Shown here in pieces: positions 47,702 to 58,900 of a DNA stretch of 64,000 nucleotides (its first letter is position 1; every line of letters begins with the position of its first letter). This stretch comes from Gnetum montanum (Eukaryota; Streptophyta; Gnetopsida; Gnetales; Gnetaceae), in the NCBI GenBank assembly GCA_015680685.1, contig MNCI01006048.1:337152-401151 (forward strand). The letters are read 5' to 3'. Position numbers and translations under genes: made by a program. The notes under the pieces are model-generated. The model did not search any database. It was not told where the DNA came from and saw only the letters and a list, made by a program, of their open reading frames with translations.

Positions 47702-47720
47702 TAGTGTTGTTGTCGAGGAC
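47702..47720 (+). promoter_or_regulatory. Primer binding site of E6, tRNA-Asp-like
   Basis: TAGTGTTGTTGTCGAGGAC lies one base after the LTR. It differs from the plant tRNA-Asp complement (TGGCGCCGTTGCCGGGGAC) at six positions, all transitions (C to T or G to A), the same decay pattern as elsewhere here. Confidence 0.65.
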
Positions 47721-47838
47721 AGTGTTAGTTATTTAGATTAGTTACATCATACAAGATTGTTGTAAAAAAGTATTAATGATATATCTTTTAGAAAATAAAT
47801 TAAATTCAATTCAATTAAGTCACACACCACTCACAAAA

Positions 47839-49683
47839 ATGTCTCTCTCACAAGACTATGCTAACACCACAACTAGTAAGGCAATTCATTGGAGAACCAA
47901 TGAATTATATGATGAAGACAAAGTTTGGAGCTTCCAACTTTATGCAGGAATTCCATATGTTCATGAGTTTCCCAATGATATTCAAGGATTCTTGTCAACC
48001 AACTCTGACACCTCTAGTAAGGATGGGACAACCCATAGAATGAGGAGGCCTAAAAGGCCTAGGACCTTCTCAATAACTAACAAGAATATATTAGGGGATG
48101 ATTGAAAAACTTACAAAAGTCAGGACAAGTTTTTTAGTTCTTTCTCTTCCTCTACTCCTTCAACATTAGATCATGACATGGATGACTATCTTTCAAGGGA
48201 TCAACATAGAACTAAAAATCGAGCTCATAAAGAAAATCAAGAATTCTAACATGAACAAGGACAACATTGTCTCAACTCGCAAACTCACAACCTACTTAGT
48301 GACGATGAACCTCTACTTGACACTAAGAGCCTAATGCCTATACAAGAGGCTGTTCGAATATCCTCTAGGCATTGCAAAGAAAGCTGTCTACCCAAGCTCA
48401 AGTTTGCAGGAGGCTATGATTTAGATCCGAAACAGCATATATAAGCCTTCTATGATGCCTATGTATGGAAAAAAATATTGATAATAGGTAGAAAAAACTT
48501 AAGCTCTTTCTTATGACACTCATTGGTCAAGCCAAAGTATGGTATAGGTTGTTAAAACCAAAATCAATTCGACATTGGCCGACAATGGTAGAACTATTTA
48601 ATGAAAGATATCAAACCTATGTGAGAGTGTCAACCTTGAGGAGACAAATCCAAGAGTGGAAATAAGCACAGCATGAACCCTTGGACATGGCCTTAGAAAG
48701 ATATTATGCATTGTTAAGAAACTGCCTAGGCCATGGGTTCTCTGAGGAAAGGCTAATGTATCATATCATAAATGGGCTCTATAATGAAACAAGGGAGATC
48801 CTAGGGATGTATGCTTGTGGTCAACTATATGAGCTATGAACCCATAAATTCCAAGAGCTTATCAAGCTGGTAGCAAAAGAAGAAAGAGAAATGGCTAAAT
48901 GGAAGAATGTTGAAAAATCTTAGTAGGCCCAAAAATCAACAAGGGTCCATGATTATGAAGAGGAGAAATCAACTCACTACAAGGAGGTGGAACCATCTTT
49001 GCTAGTACTACAATCATTAGATGAAGTTGAGGTAAAGATCAATAGGATGATGGAATGGATACATGAAAAATGTGGAGAATATGCCAACGCTATTAGAGGT
49101 AGAATCATGACGAACCAAGAAATATAACAAAATACCATTAGACAATTGGAAAGAAGGGTTGAAGAGAATAAGAACTTAACTAACAATCATATGCATCAAT
49201 GTAACATTTTCCTATACAATCACCCCAAGGGCCAATGCCGAATCTTGTCACATTTACTTGAGCATTGGGGAAGAATGTTACATCTAGAGTTCATGTAGAA
49301 ATACTGTGTTCAATCATAGTGGCAACAATCCCAGTTGTGGGGGAGGCCATCCCCAAACTAGTTACACCCTTCATACCATCTGAACCTAAGTGTTTATCAA
49401 GTTCAACATCCTATTTCCCCAACTAGGTCAACATCCTCTATCTTGCCACATTATTATTATTCTTCTCAATACTATCAATCCATATCCTTACCAACAGGAC
49501 CACCACCTTGGGTACCTTACACTTCTCCTCAATTTCAAAATTCTCATCCTTCACCTCCTTCTACATCTCCACCAATTGTACCTGAAGGATTTTCACCACA
49601 ACATAAACCCACAAATGTTACTTGTGCTTCTACTATCAATAGCAGTGGGAATCCTCCACAACATCATAGGAATCCCTTCTTTA
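47839..49683 (+). pseudogene. gag: E6 gag, decayed
   Basis: The first ATG in the readable frame is at 47839 (MSLSQDYANT). The frame is open to 48103 and continues past the stop with a Ser-rich stretch. The capsid-type domain is at about 48390-48850: LKFAGGYDLDPKQHI, IRHWP.MVELFNERYQTY, RQIQEW, MALERYYALLRNCLGHGF and MYHIINGLYNETREIL match the plant gag pattern. A coiled-coil-like stretch follows (about 48980-49190), then a Pro/Gln/Tyr/Ser-rich tail (about 49380-49680) open in two frames and cut by the sequence gap. At least six stops or frame changes are visible. No zinc knuckle was found. Confidence 0.8.
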
Positions 49684-49736
49684 NNNNNNNNNNNNNNNNN
49701 NNNNNNNNNNNNNNNNNNNNNNNNNNNNNNNNNNNN
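49684..49736. other. Sequence gap of 53 N
   Basis: Unresolved bases at the end of the E6 gag tail. The true length may differ. Confidence 0.98.
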
Positions 49737-49740
49737 CTTA

Positions 49741-51320
49741 TAAATTAACCACATCTTATAATTTGCCCTACTATGTCAACTCTAATCAAGTGTGTGAACC
49801 CCAATGGGGTAAGTATGATTAAGTCCTAATATTTCCAACATGCAAGGATCCTAACCTTCCATTTATTAATTCTAGCCATGCTTAACTATTTAGTTATTGG
49901 GGGTATCCCCCATTCTAACAATAGTAGAATTAATAAATGTTTTCATTTTCTTTAACTTTACAATTTTTTATTTTCCAGCTTTTCATCTTTCAATTTATTA
50001 TTTTGTCTTTTTGTCTTTTTATGAGTAATCTCATCTATAAATAAAGCACTCATGTGACTCATCGGTTGAGGTGTTGTTCTATGTTATCAAGTCTTAGGTA
50101 ATTAATTATTTAGATAGTGAGCTCACCACATCCACCCAACCATTCTATTAATAAGAGTTCCTACTCTAGGTACAATGATATTCTTGAAATCATGAAAACT
50201 TAAAGTAATTTTGTGCTCATTATGCCCAGAGTGAAAAATGATGGACTAAGAAGAAATGGCTAGGGTGTGACATCAAGGGGACTTGTGGATTCTTTTTGGT
50301 GACATCTATAGGTGCTATCATGCAATCTGGTTGTACTGAGATCCTTGTAGATCTAACGCAAAATGGGAGTAAGAGTAATGAAGGCACTTAATAAATAAAA
50401 CCAATGCTATTTTAGGGGGTCCCACTGGAAAGACATGCACCCATTCCTAAAGGTAGGTAGCTTGTCTAGATTAAGCATTCAAAAAAAAAATATAAAAAAA
50501 AGAGAGCAAGAAAAGTGTGCCAAAGCGGCCAAGCAGAAAGTGACAAAAAGGTTAAAACAAGTGTGCTGCAAATTTCTAATTACTCCTTCCTTGAACAAAA
50601 CGCCAAGTGATCGTACACCTTGCTATCATGATGCTCTTATGGTTATCCATCATTGGATGAAACAATGTGATGTAACTGATCGCAGGAATGGACTTGGTCT
50701 TGATTTTGGAGAGATGAGCTAATGACATATTAATCATGTTCTACACTCAGAATTCATTGTGCCCTGGGTCGGTTACCTCATATCCCAATTTCTACAATTC
50801 ACCTCATCTCACTATCCATGTATTTGTGACTTGTGTCTTGTGTAGCATTGAATTAATACCTCATCATGGTGGTATCTATATGTGTGTGTTTTGTGGAACT
50901 AGTGTGGATTACATTTAACCCTTCTAGTGCCTACAGACATTATAAGGTGTGGCTACACAAGGGAATTATAGGTTGGAACCTACTTTGGGGAGAACCCACT
51001 TGTGTGACTTTTGTAATTTGTACTTGTTGTACACCACCACATCATTTTATACCCTCTGAGTACTTCATTGCCAAATCTATTCTTTCCTTTGTCATCATTT
51101 TATCAAATGTTCCTCAAAACCATTACGTGTCCTTTGATGTGTCACCTAAACAAACCAGGTTTAACATTAAACTTTTAGGGCAACTTCCTTGAAAAAATTT
51201 CTAACTCTAAAGTCACACTAAGCAAAGAATTCAACATTTACTAAAGGCAATAAGTAAGGTATGAAATAATTGAACTTATTTCAATAACCTTACTAATAAT
51301 TGATCTTTGTGTGATTATAG
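49741..51320 (+). other. E6 long non-coding internal stretch
   Basis: It aligns in blocks with E4 (36300-37800) and E5 (41420-43600): a purine tract GGGGGTATCCCCCATTC (itself a small palindrome, about 49898-49914), a T-rich run, GTGAGCTCACCACATCCACC, GGGTGTGACATCAAGGGGA, GGAAAGACATGCACCCATTCC and TTTGGGGAGAACCCACTTG. Frames at 50435-51192 have no family resemblance. Confidence 0.6.
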
Positions 51321-51766
51321 ATGGCCCCTAAAAGAGGACAACAAGGAGGACCTTCTCAAGGTGCAACTAAATGCCTAAGGGAAGGCAGAATCCAAGGACC
51401 TCATGCAAACCATGCAAAGAAGGAGGCACAAACATTCATCATCCATCAAGGAATTCCTATCACTGCACAATCTGGCCAAGTAAATGGTGGATAGGTTAGG
51501 GCCCAAGCCTATGAAGAAGAATGACAACTATTTGTGGCATGGCATGTTAAGGGCACCCAAGTGTTCCCACAGCTGCCGTGTCCATGGAAAGTGTCGACTC
51601 CATCAAACATTGGAACATCAGCATGGATGGCTCATAATCCTCAGATAGAAGAGGAGAAACACTAGGTGCTTCTTCAATGGTATCAATCTTAAATCCTGCA
51701 ACACAAGATAAGGGAAAGAGACCCATGCAGGATCCACCGCCACCTGAACCACATGAGTTCCAATAA
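51321..51766 (+). pseudogene. Small D-family downstream ORF, broken
   Basis: ATG at 51321 opens MAPKRGQQGGPSQGATK and runs 57 codons to a stop at 51492-51494; reading on in the same frame gives WHVKGTQVF, then WKVSTPSNIGTSAWMAHN, with further stops, and a shift of frame gives a proline-rich end (QDPPPPEPHEF). I do not recognise the family. It is basic at the start. It is preceded directly by TTTGTGTGATTATAG, which looks like an intron acceptor, suggesting expression from a spliced RNA. The same position in E4 (37815), E5 (about 43616) and E7 (62782) holds an ATGGC-like start after a similar run. Confidence 0.5.
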
Positions 51767-51928
51767 GTTTTGTAATTCTATGTCTGTGTCCCAATTTTGT
51801 TGTGTTCAACTCTCCACTGTGGCATGAATAAATTTCTAGTTAGTCAATAATCCCATACCTATCCACTGTGTAATCAATTGAACTTGTTCCTCACTTTCTT
51901 TGACTTGATGATGAGTTGTTATTCATTC

Positions 51929-51937
51929 ATGGGGGTA
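51929..51937 (+). promoter_or_regulatory. Polypurine tract of E6
   Basis: CATGGGGGTA directly precedes the 3' LTR start TGATGA. E4 has TCATAGGGGTA at the same place. Confidence 0.75.
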
Positions 51938-52874
51938 TGATGAATCATGGTTTGCCAAGTGCTGATATCGGACCCCTGTTATTGGACCCCTAATATTAGG
52001 TACAAGATATTAGGTCTGATGAGTCCCAATATTGAACCCCCAATATCAAACCCTCGTTATTAGACCCCTGATATCGAGTACGCGATATTGGGTATGTGAT
52101 ATCGTAGCCTGACAAGCAATATCGAATACGTGATATCGTGGTTCCTGTTTGAGACTATAAATACACAATGGGGAGCATGCGAAAGTAATAGGAAGTTAGT
52201 ATTAGAGTAGGATCTTTTTGTCAGTTTTTCCTCTCAACCCTTTTTCCCCAATGCATGCTTGTAGTGCGATGATTGTAATTGTATGGAACCTTTATTTCAA
52301 TGTGATGTACTTGGACACGCACATAACCAGCAATAAAGATCGAGATTACTTCATCATTGGAACATTCACTTAATTTTAATTATTATTTATTGCTTTCATA
52401 ATTAATATTTCTCTACCCTCAACTCCTATCCCTATTAGTAAACATGAAATGAGTATGACTTAATCATGAGCATTTAAGTATGACTACTTGGTATCCCAGT
52501 AGCGTACCTAGGACATGTGCTTGGTAATCCCAATAGTAGTACACGAGGTCCAAGATGTGTACGGATGATTAAGGGAAGGATGCTCATCGTACTTGGGCTA
52601 GCTTAGACTCTCTTGACCCTTTCCCTCTTACGTTAATCAAAGTTATTTCCATTGCCTCTAGGAGTAGCACTAGCTTAGGACCACATCATACACCTCACTC
52701 TGGACTAAACCATATGTGACAGAGCAAACACTAGTCTAGGTGGGAAGACAGTAAACTGTGATCAATGAGTAACTATCTAGATACCACAACTAGTATGTCT
52801 GTGGAGTTCGACTAGATCATGCGTGAATGCTCATATTTGTATGGTTGAGTGTAGGGGTACCATGCCACTCATGA
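51938..52874 (+). repeat. 3' LTR of E6 (937 bp)
   Basis: It matches the 5' LTR. TATAAAT at 52156-52162 is intact here. The end reads CCACTCATGA, with one change from the CATCA end. Confidence 0.92.
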
Positions 52875-53106
52875 GATGGCTCAAAATTCCTCTTAGAGAA
52901 TTAATTGTCCACTATGCAATACAAACAATATTGAAATATCTCTATGATATCTTTGACTACATTACATAACAAAAAAAAAATAGGTTAAGGAAGCTTGTGA
53001 AAAAGGTTTTATTACATAAATTTTAATAACAAAGAAATAATTATAAATAAGTAGTATTCATTTTAGTTATTTAACTTTCAACTTCATAATTTTAGATATT
53101 TTAATG

Positions 53107-53190
53107 AGGTGTTAGCCTAGTCATACAAGTCTTGGCTTAGTAACCCCAAGTCACAAGTGTTGATGCATAAATTTTGATGACAATACCCTT
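53107..53190 (+). mobile_element. tRNA-like SINE, copy 2
   Basis: AGGTGTTAGCCTAGTCATAC, then CTTGGCTTAGTAACCCCAAG, match the 45465 copy and the arrangement of A and B boxes. The B-box is degraded (GTGTTGATGC). Confidence 0.45.
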
Positions 53191-54289
53191 TGAATTGACA
53201 TGTTTAAAGAGACTATTGCCTACAACATTGCCCATATAGGTACAAAAACTTGGGAATAGTGTCAACTACTGGAGTTTATGTGGTGTGTAAAAATAGAATC
53301 ATTAAAATGGTATTAATTATAAACACAATTTGAAATGCAAAATATAAATACTTTATTACATCAAAGTAAACAATATTTCTATTTGCTTAGAATTAAAATA
53401 TTATAAAGCACATATGCTCAATTTATAAATATGGGTGTTAAGTAAAAGTAGAAAAATAAATTTAAGTGCTTCAAAGAAGAAATAGATAAAATCTAATTCA
53501 GACAAAAATACTTTGAGGCATAAACTATAATTTTGATTTGAGGAACTAATAGAGTTCACAACCATAAACTTCTAAAATGTAATTTGAAAGTAAAACAAGA
53601 AACCAAATTAATGAATTTTTCAAATTGACAATAAAATAAATAGACACACACATCTACAAGAAAATGGTCTCAGGACTTACCTTTAGATTAATTCTTTGAT
53701 TTGGATTATTAGGTCTTGAGCTAGCACATGCCTCTAGTTGATGAACTTCCTCTAACAAATGCTTATGTTAGGACTTATCTTTATGAGGATGAGTTAACAG
53801 ATCATGTGAGCTCTAGAATTTTAGAAATTTCTACCTCAACTCCAACCACCACAACCTACCCCTCCCCCTACTTTGATCATTGGCTTTTAAAAACTTTCTT
53901 ACTTTTAGCCATTCCCCTTCCACATTGTTTGGCTTCCTCTTTTGTATAGCTCATAACTACAAGTGTCACAACAATAAAGAGAAGTAGCATTACTATTCTC
54001 TTTAGAAAATAATTAAAAAAAAATCAAAAGGCAATTTACCATTATAGAAGATGAAATACTTAACCAAACCATGAAGTAATTGAACACACCACCATAACAT
54101 ATTTAATAAATGAGTAACATATGATAGTTAAAGTTTGCAACCATTTGAAACATGTATTAAAATTAAATAAAAAAATCTTTTGAACATCCAAGGCTTTGCA
54201 CTGCATAGTGCAATACCTGTTGCTAGACCATGCATCATTCTCATATGTACCCTTGACCCCTCACCTATCCTACCATTATTATACCATTA
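53191..54289. other. AT-rich, no gene seen
   Basis: The 73-codon frame at 53728-53949 is low-complexity (Thr/Pro/Leu) and unlike any family. The part after about 54190 may be sequence beyond the 3' break of the farnesyl diphosphate synthase copy, with no further homology seen. Confidence 0.4.
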
Positions 54290-54686
54290 TTATAAGGACA
54301 TCACTGATGCCACCCAAACTACAACCATGGCAAGCCAACCATAACTTTGTGGAGGCATGCATGGGTTGGGCCGCACTCGTTGGCATCCATGATATTATAC
54401 AAAATAAGAAAATACGGTTGAAGCCATTCAATGTATCATCCAACCACAGATGTAAGAAAAAATCATCTTCGAATACATCTTCACCTTTCAAAAGCTTATA
54501 GTTATCAACTACACATATACTACGATTAAGCTTTCCATTTGGAACATTATAATCCTGCATCTTCTCAAGCCATTGGCCAGCCTCCGACATGTATTAAATA
54601 GCTGGATCTACCAAAATCTCAGATTTGAGGACCTCATACATGGCAAGGAACTTGGATTTCACGTCAGTCGATCCATTGAAGATCAT
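54290..54686 (-). pseudogene. FPS: Farnesyl diphosphate synthase fragment, N-terminal third
   Basis: The enzyme condenses isopentenyl and dimethylallyl diphosphate to farnesyl diphosphate for sterols and sesquiterpenes. From the start codon at 54686 the minus strand reads MIFNGSTDVKSKFLAMYEVL, a stop, then LEKMQDYNVPNGKLNRSI, VVDNYKLLK and, after a frameshift near 54480, LTSVVG, a stop, YIEWLQPYFLILYNIMD, the counterpart of the region before and including the first Asp-rich motif DDxxD, here YNIMD with two Asp lost. A remnant of the RRGQPCWFR block follows (GPTHACLHKV). Similarity ends at about 54300. No intron is seen over about 390 bases, which suggests a processed copy, but plant genes vary in the position of the first intron. 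Confidence 0.85.
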
Positions 54687-55995
54687 GGCGGTGGAAAAAG
54701 AGAAAAAGAAAAAACAAAAAAGAAAAGTAACAAACAATGATTCGTAGAAAGAAAGAAATGCAGTGCGTCCATTTTCAAGCTTCACAATTCACATTCCGCA
54801 ACAAGAACATAATGCACGTTCCAAAATCATGACAAGGAAACTCGAATTTGTGCGTAGCACCACCATATTTGAACAAACTGGAAGAGGTGAACGCCATGTT
54901 CACGTTACAAGCCCACTGCCAAGCTTCTGTTGACTTTCAGGTACGCCGATTCTTCTTGGCATTGGTGGGACATTTGGACATCAAAAAACACCGTCCTTGA
55001 GATATACGCATGGAGCATTCATGAACGTGTGGTTGTTACATGTACGTCTTAGGAGAAGCCCAAAAATTGGTAATCTTTTAGATTCTCCAGGACTCTGTGG
55101 TATGCAATTACAGAGCCTGCCAAACATAGACATGATTGTTATGATTGTAAAGGAATCAATTAATTACTGACATTAGCAATGAAAAGATTTCAATTTTTAA
55201 CTCAAAATTATTTTATCATTTTAATTACACAGTTCCTCCCTCCATGAAAATGGTATAATGTTGAATGAACATCTACCTTACCCACAAGAATGAAGCAGAT
55301 GTTACCTTAGAACTAATTTTGATATTAAATTATCCAGGAAGTTGAGTAGTGGATTGAAACAAGATCTTTTATTAATCATGAAGCTGTCATCCTACAAAGC
55401 ATATAGCGAATGCTTGCACAATTTTAATTCTAAAATGTTTATTTAGGGATAATAAGAACCTCAGAACAGATTAGTCTTATGCAAAAGATTTCACCCCAAC
55501 TCTGCAAAGCCCAAGCCACAAATATAAAGATTTATTGATATGCATTCATGACCACGGAAAAATTACAAAGCACGATAAGAATTTGATCAACCATAGCTGA
55601 AGAAGAACAAGCATCATGGGATACTCTTGACATGCAAAGGTGACCTAGTTGAGTGTACTTTTCCAATTAAATAATAATACAAAATACTTAAAAGTAAACA
55701 TTAATTCGTGCTCTACTTTTGTTTTCAGCATTAAAAGTGACTAATTAAATGAAGTTGCAGATGGTTTCTGTAAAATAAAACAGCAATTCACACATCTGAA
55801 GCATTGGTACCAGGGTACACTCTTCCATTACAAGATGAAGCAAATCCTACACATCACCAATATTACAAATAGTAAGTATCTACATGCTAAGAACAAATGA
55901 ATTGTACAAATAAGGAAGCATAAAGAAAAATCATTAGGGCTTAGTGACATAGATGAAAATTAATTTTTTTATTTCTAAAGACTTACTTAGAATCA
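54687..55995. other. No gene seen between the synthase copy and the receptor kinase
   Basis: The first 250 bases could be old upstream sequence of the synthase copy (minus strand), with more CpG than the rest. The remainder is AT-rich and may include the 3' flank of the receptor kinase. No polyadenylation site was fixed. Confidence 0.4.
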
Positions 55996-58900
55996 CTAAT
56001 CAGAAGAAAATGTTGAACTTTCAGCTTCTATCTTTTTGAAGTGCAAAGGGGGTTGTGATTCCACAATCCTAATGATGTCTTCCAAGTTTCTTGATAGTGT
56101 CCTTTGATTCTGGAGATTCAAAGGATACACTGATTGTAGAAATAGCTCAACTTCTTTCATAGTAGGCCTCATGGAGGCATTCTGATAAGTGCATCTTAAA
56201 CCTACCATTAAAATGCTTTCCACTGTTGACATTTCAACATCTTTATCCATCTCAATTCCACCTCCATCTTGGTTTGCTATCTTTATTATATCTTTAATTG
56301 TTTCTAGTCTTTCATGCCCTGATTTTCCTTTCAAGGCCCTAGAGATCCTCAATGGTAATGTGACATCTCCTGAAAACATTTCATGTGTGGGCTTTAATCT
56401 GGTGATCACTTCCAAAGTAACAACTCCAAAGCTGTATACATCACCTTTGATAGAAACTCTTTGTCCAATCCCATACTCTAAAAAATCATCAATTAAAATT
56501 TAGCCCACTTTATCATCAAACAAAATATATAGATGTTCTAAAAAAGATAAAAATAAAATGCATATACCTGGGGCAATATAACTAGCAGAACCGTTCAAAG
56601 CAAGAGAGATGTTGTTGAACCATCAAAATCTCCAATAAGGTGAGATATTCCAAAATCAGAAAACTTGACAGTCATATCATCATCCAATAATACATTCTCT
56701 GGTTTGATGTCGCAGTGGATGACCTGAAAATCACAATCATGATGCAAACACGCAAGTCCCTTTGTCAACTCTATGGGTATTTTCATTCTCATTGCCAACT
56801 TCAATGGGGTCAACTGACCATCTTCTGTGCTGTGAAGAAGAGAATGGAGATTTCCATTAGTAAGGAAAGGCATAACCAGAGCTTTTAATTCATCGGACCA
56901 TACCACAGTGATAATCTTCAAAATGTTGCGATGCTTTACTTTCCTTAAAGCATGACATTCCTTTTTGAAGTTTTTCACAGTTCCGTGTTGCTCAGCAGAA
57001 AAGAAACATTTTACAGCAACTACCATGTCCGAGCTTAAGACACCTCTGTAGACCTTTCCATGGCTGCCTTCACCTACCAAGTTTGAAGCACTGAAATTGT
57101 CTGTTGCCCTTTGAAGTTCTTGCATAGATATCTTTAGGAATTTTTCACTTACCCATAGAGTTTGCCCTTTGGATGTTTTGGTTCTTCTAAAAATCAATGA
57201 AATCACTGCAACAACCAGCAACAGAAGGCCACCTAGAATGCCAAGCATGATTTTCAGAATACTGTTTTTGTTAAAATGAGATTTGTGTTGCTGAGTAAGA
57301 GATGGTAGACAAGCCTTCAGGCCAAAACATCTTCCGCATAAATTTAAATTACCAAGAAACGAGCATCCTGTCAATCTTAGCTTCTTTGAGGAAGAACTGT
57401 GCAGACAGGGGACTTCTCCATCAAAGTTGTTATAGGAAAAGTTCAAAAAATGGAGATTGGAATGATTGAAAAGGGATGCAGGCACAGGTCCGGTAAAGTT
57501 GTTACCAGACAGATCTATGCTTTCAAGCTGGGTGATTTTATACCCAATTGATTTGGAAATGTTACCGCTGAAATGATTAAAACTGAGATTGATTTGACGG
57601 GCATCCAACCAGCTATCCATGTAAGATGCAATGTTTCCAGAAAGATTGTTGCTTGAAAGATTTATATATTGTGCCATTTGTAATCCTGCTATTCCCGGAG
57701 GTACTTCTCCTGTCAGGCTGTTTGCTGACAAATCAAAATGAAATACAATGGTCTTGATACCGGCAACCTCTGGTGGAATTGGCCCAGACAGATTGTTTGC
57801 TGATAGTACAAGGTCTTCAAGAACAGGGCAGTCTCCTATCTCTGAAGGAATTTTTCCTGACAGCAGATTCCTATCAAGGTGCAGCTCCCGTAGATTAACC
57901 AGTTTTTCAATATTAGCAGGAATGAAACAAGATAACATATTATTTGAGAGATACAGATAGCCAAGTGACTTGTTCAAGAGAGACATCTCTTTGGGAAGGT
58001 GGCCTTCTAGCTTGTTTCTGTGGAGATCAATGCTTTGTAGTGACTTCATATTTGCAATTTGAAGTGGAATTGTACCGTTGAATAAGTTGTTGGACAGATT
58101 AATCTCAAAAAGAGATGAAAAGTTTCCTACACTGGGAGGTATGTGGCCAGAGATATAATTGTCAGATAAGCCTAAAACCTGAAGATTGGGCAAAGAGCTC
58201 CCAAAGTTGGGCGGTAACGTTCCGGTTAAAAGGTTGTTATATATAAGTAGATGAATTAAATGAGATGAATTGGATAGAGTTAGGAGGATTGGAATAGGCT
58301 GGGTGGGCATGCTCAGTCCACTGGTGAAGTAATTGTGGCCAATGTTAAAATGTGTGAGTTGAGTCCAGCCTGTTGTCAACCACAACTGTGGCATTCCTGA
58401 CAATCTGTTATTGGACAATTGAAGGTTTTGGAGTTGGGTGAGATTGTGCCATGAGTGTGGGATGTTGCCAGTGAATCAGTTTTCAAATAAAGTTAAATTC
58501 TGTAGTTTGTTAAAGCTGCCCAGCCAGGTAGGAAGATGACCCTGCAAATTGTTGACAGAAAAGTCAAACATTGTAAGAGTGGTGAGGTTGCTTAAACAGT
58601 AAGGAATTGTTCCACTCAGAAGGTTTTGGCCAAGAAAAATTTTAGTGAGACGGTAGAGACAGGCAAGTGCACAAGGAATCAAACCCTTTAGATGATTGGG
58701 CCCAATACTCAGATGTTGCAAGAAAGAAAGGTTGCCCAGTTGAGCAGGAATGATGCCGTGAATGTTGTTATAACCAAGCTCAAGGAGTTCAAGTTTGTGG
58801 AGTGCTCCCAGCCATGAAGGGATTTGTCCATTCAACTGATTTTTGTAAACATTGAAGTACTTAAGGTTTTGGAGTGTTACAAATGACTGAGGAATGTCAC

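Larger units (their letters stand above)
46749..52874 (+). mobile_element. E6: D-family LTR element with gag but no pol (6,126 bp)
   Basis: Both LTRs are present (46749-47700 and 51938-52874), each with TGATGA at the start and CCACTCATCA or CCACTCATGA at the end, and the flanking 5-mers are GATAG on the left and GATGG on the right, a target duplication with one change. Inside are a tRNA-Asp-like primer site, gag, a long non-coding stretch, a small ORF and a polypurine tract. No reverse transcriptase, RNase H or integrase remains between gag and the small ORF, although a 53-base gap (49684-49736) hides part of it. It is a non-autonomous, TR-GAG-like relative of E4 and E5. Confidence 0.88.

Noticed and set aside
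47858-48043. Second open frame over the start of the E6 gag
   Set aside because: Shadow frame; the gag pattern follows the other frame.
57748-57960. Plus-strand open frame inside the receptor kinase
   Set aside because: Shadow of the LRR coding frame on the minus strand.
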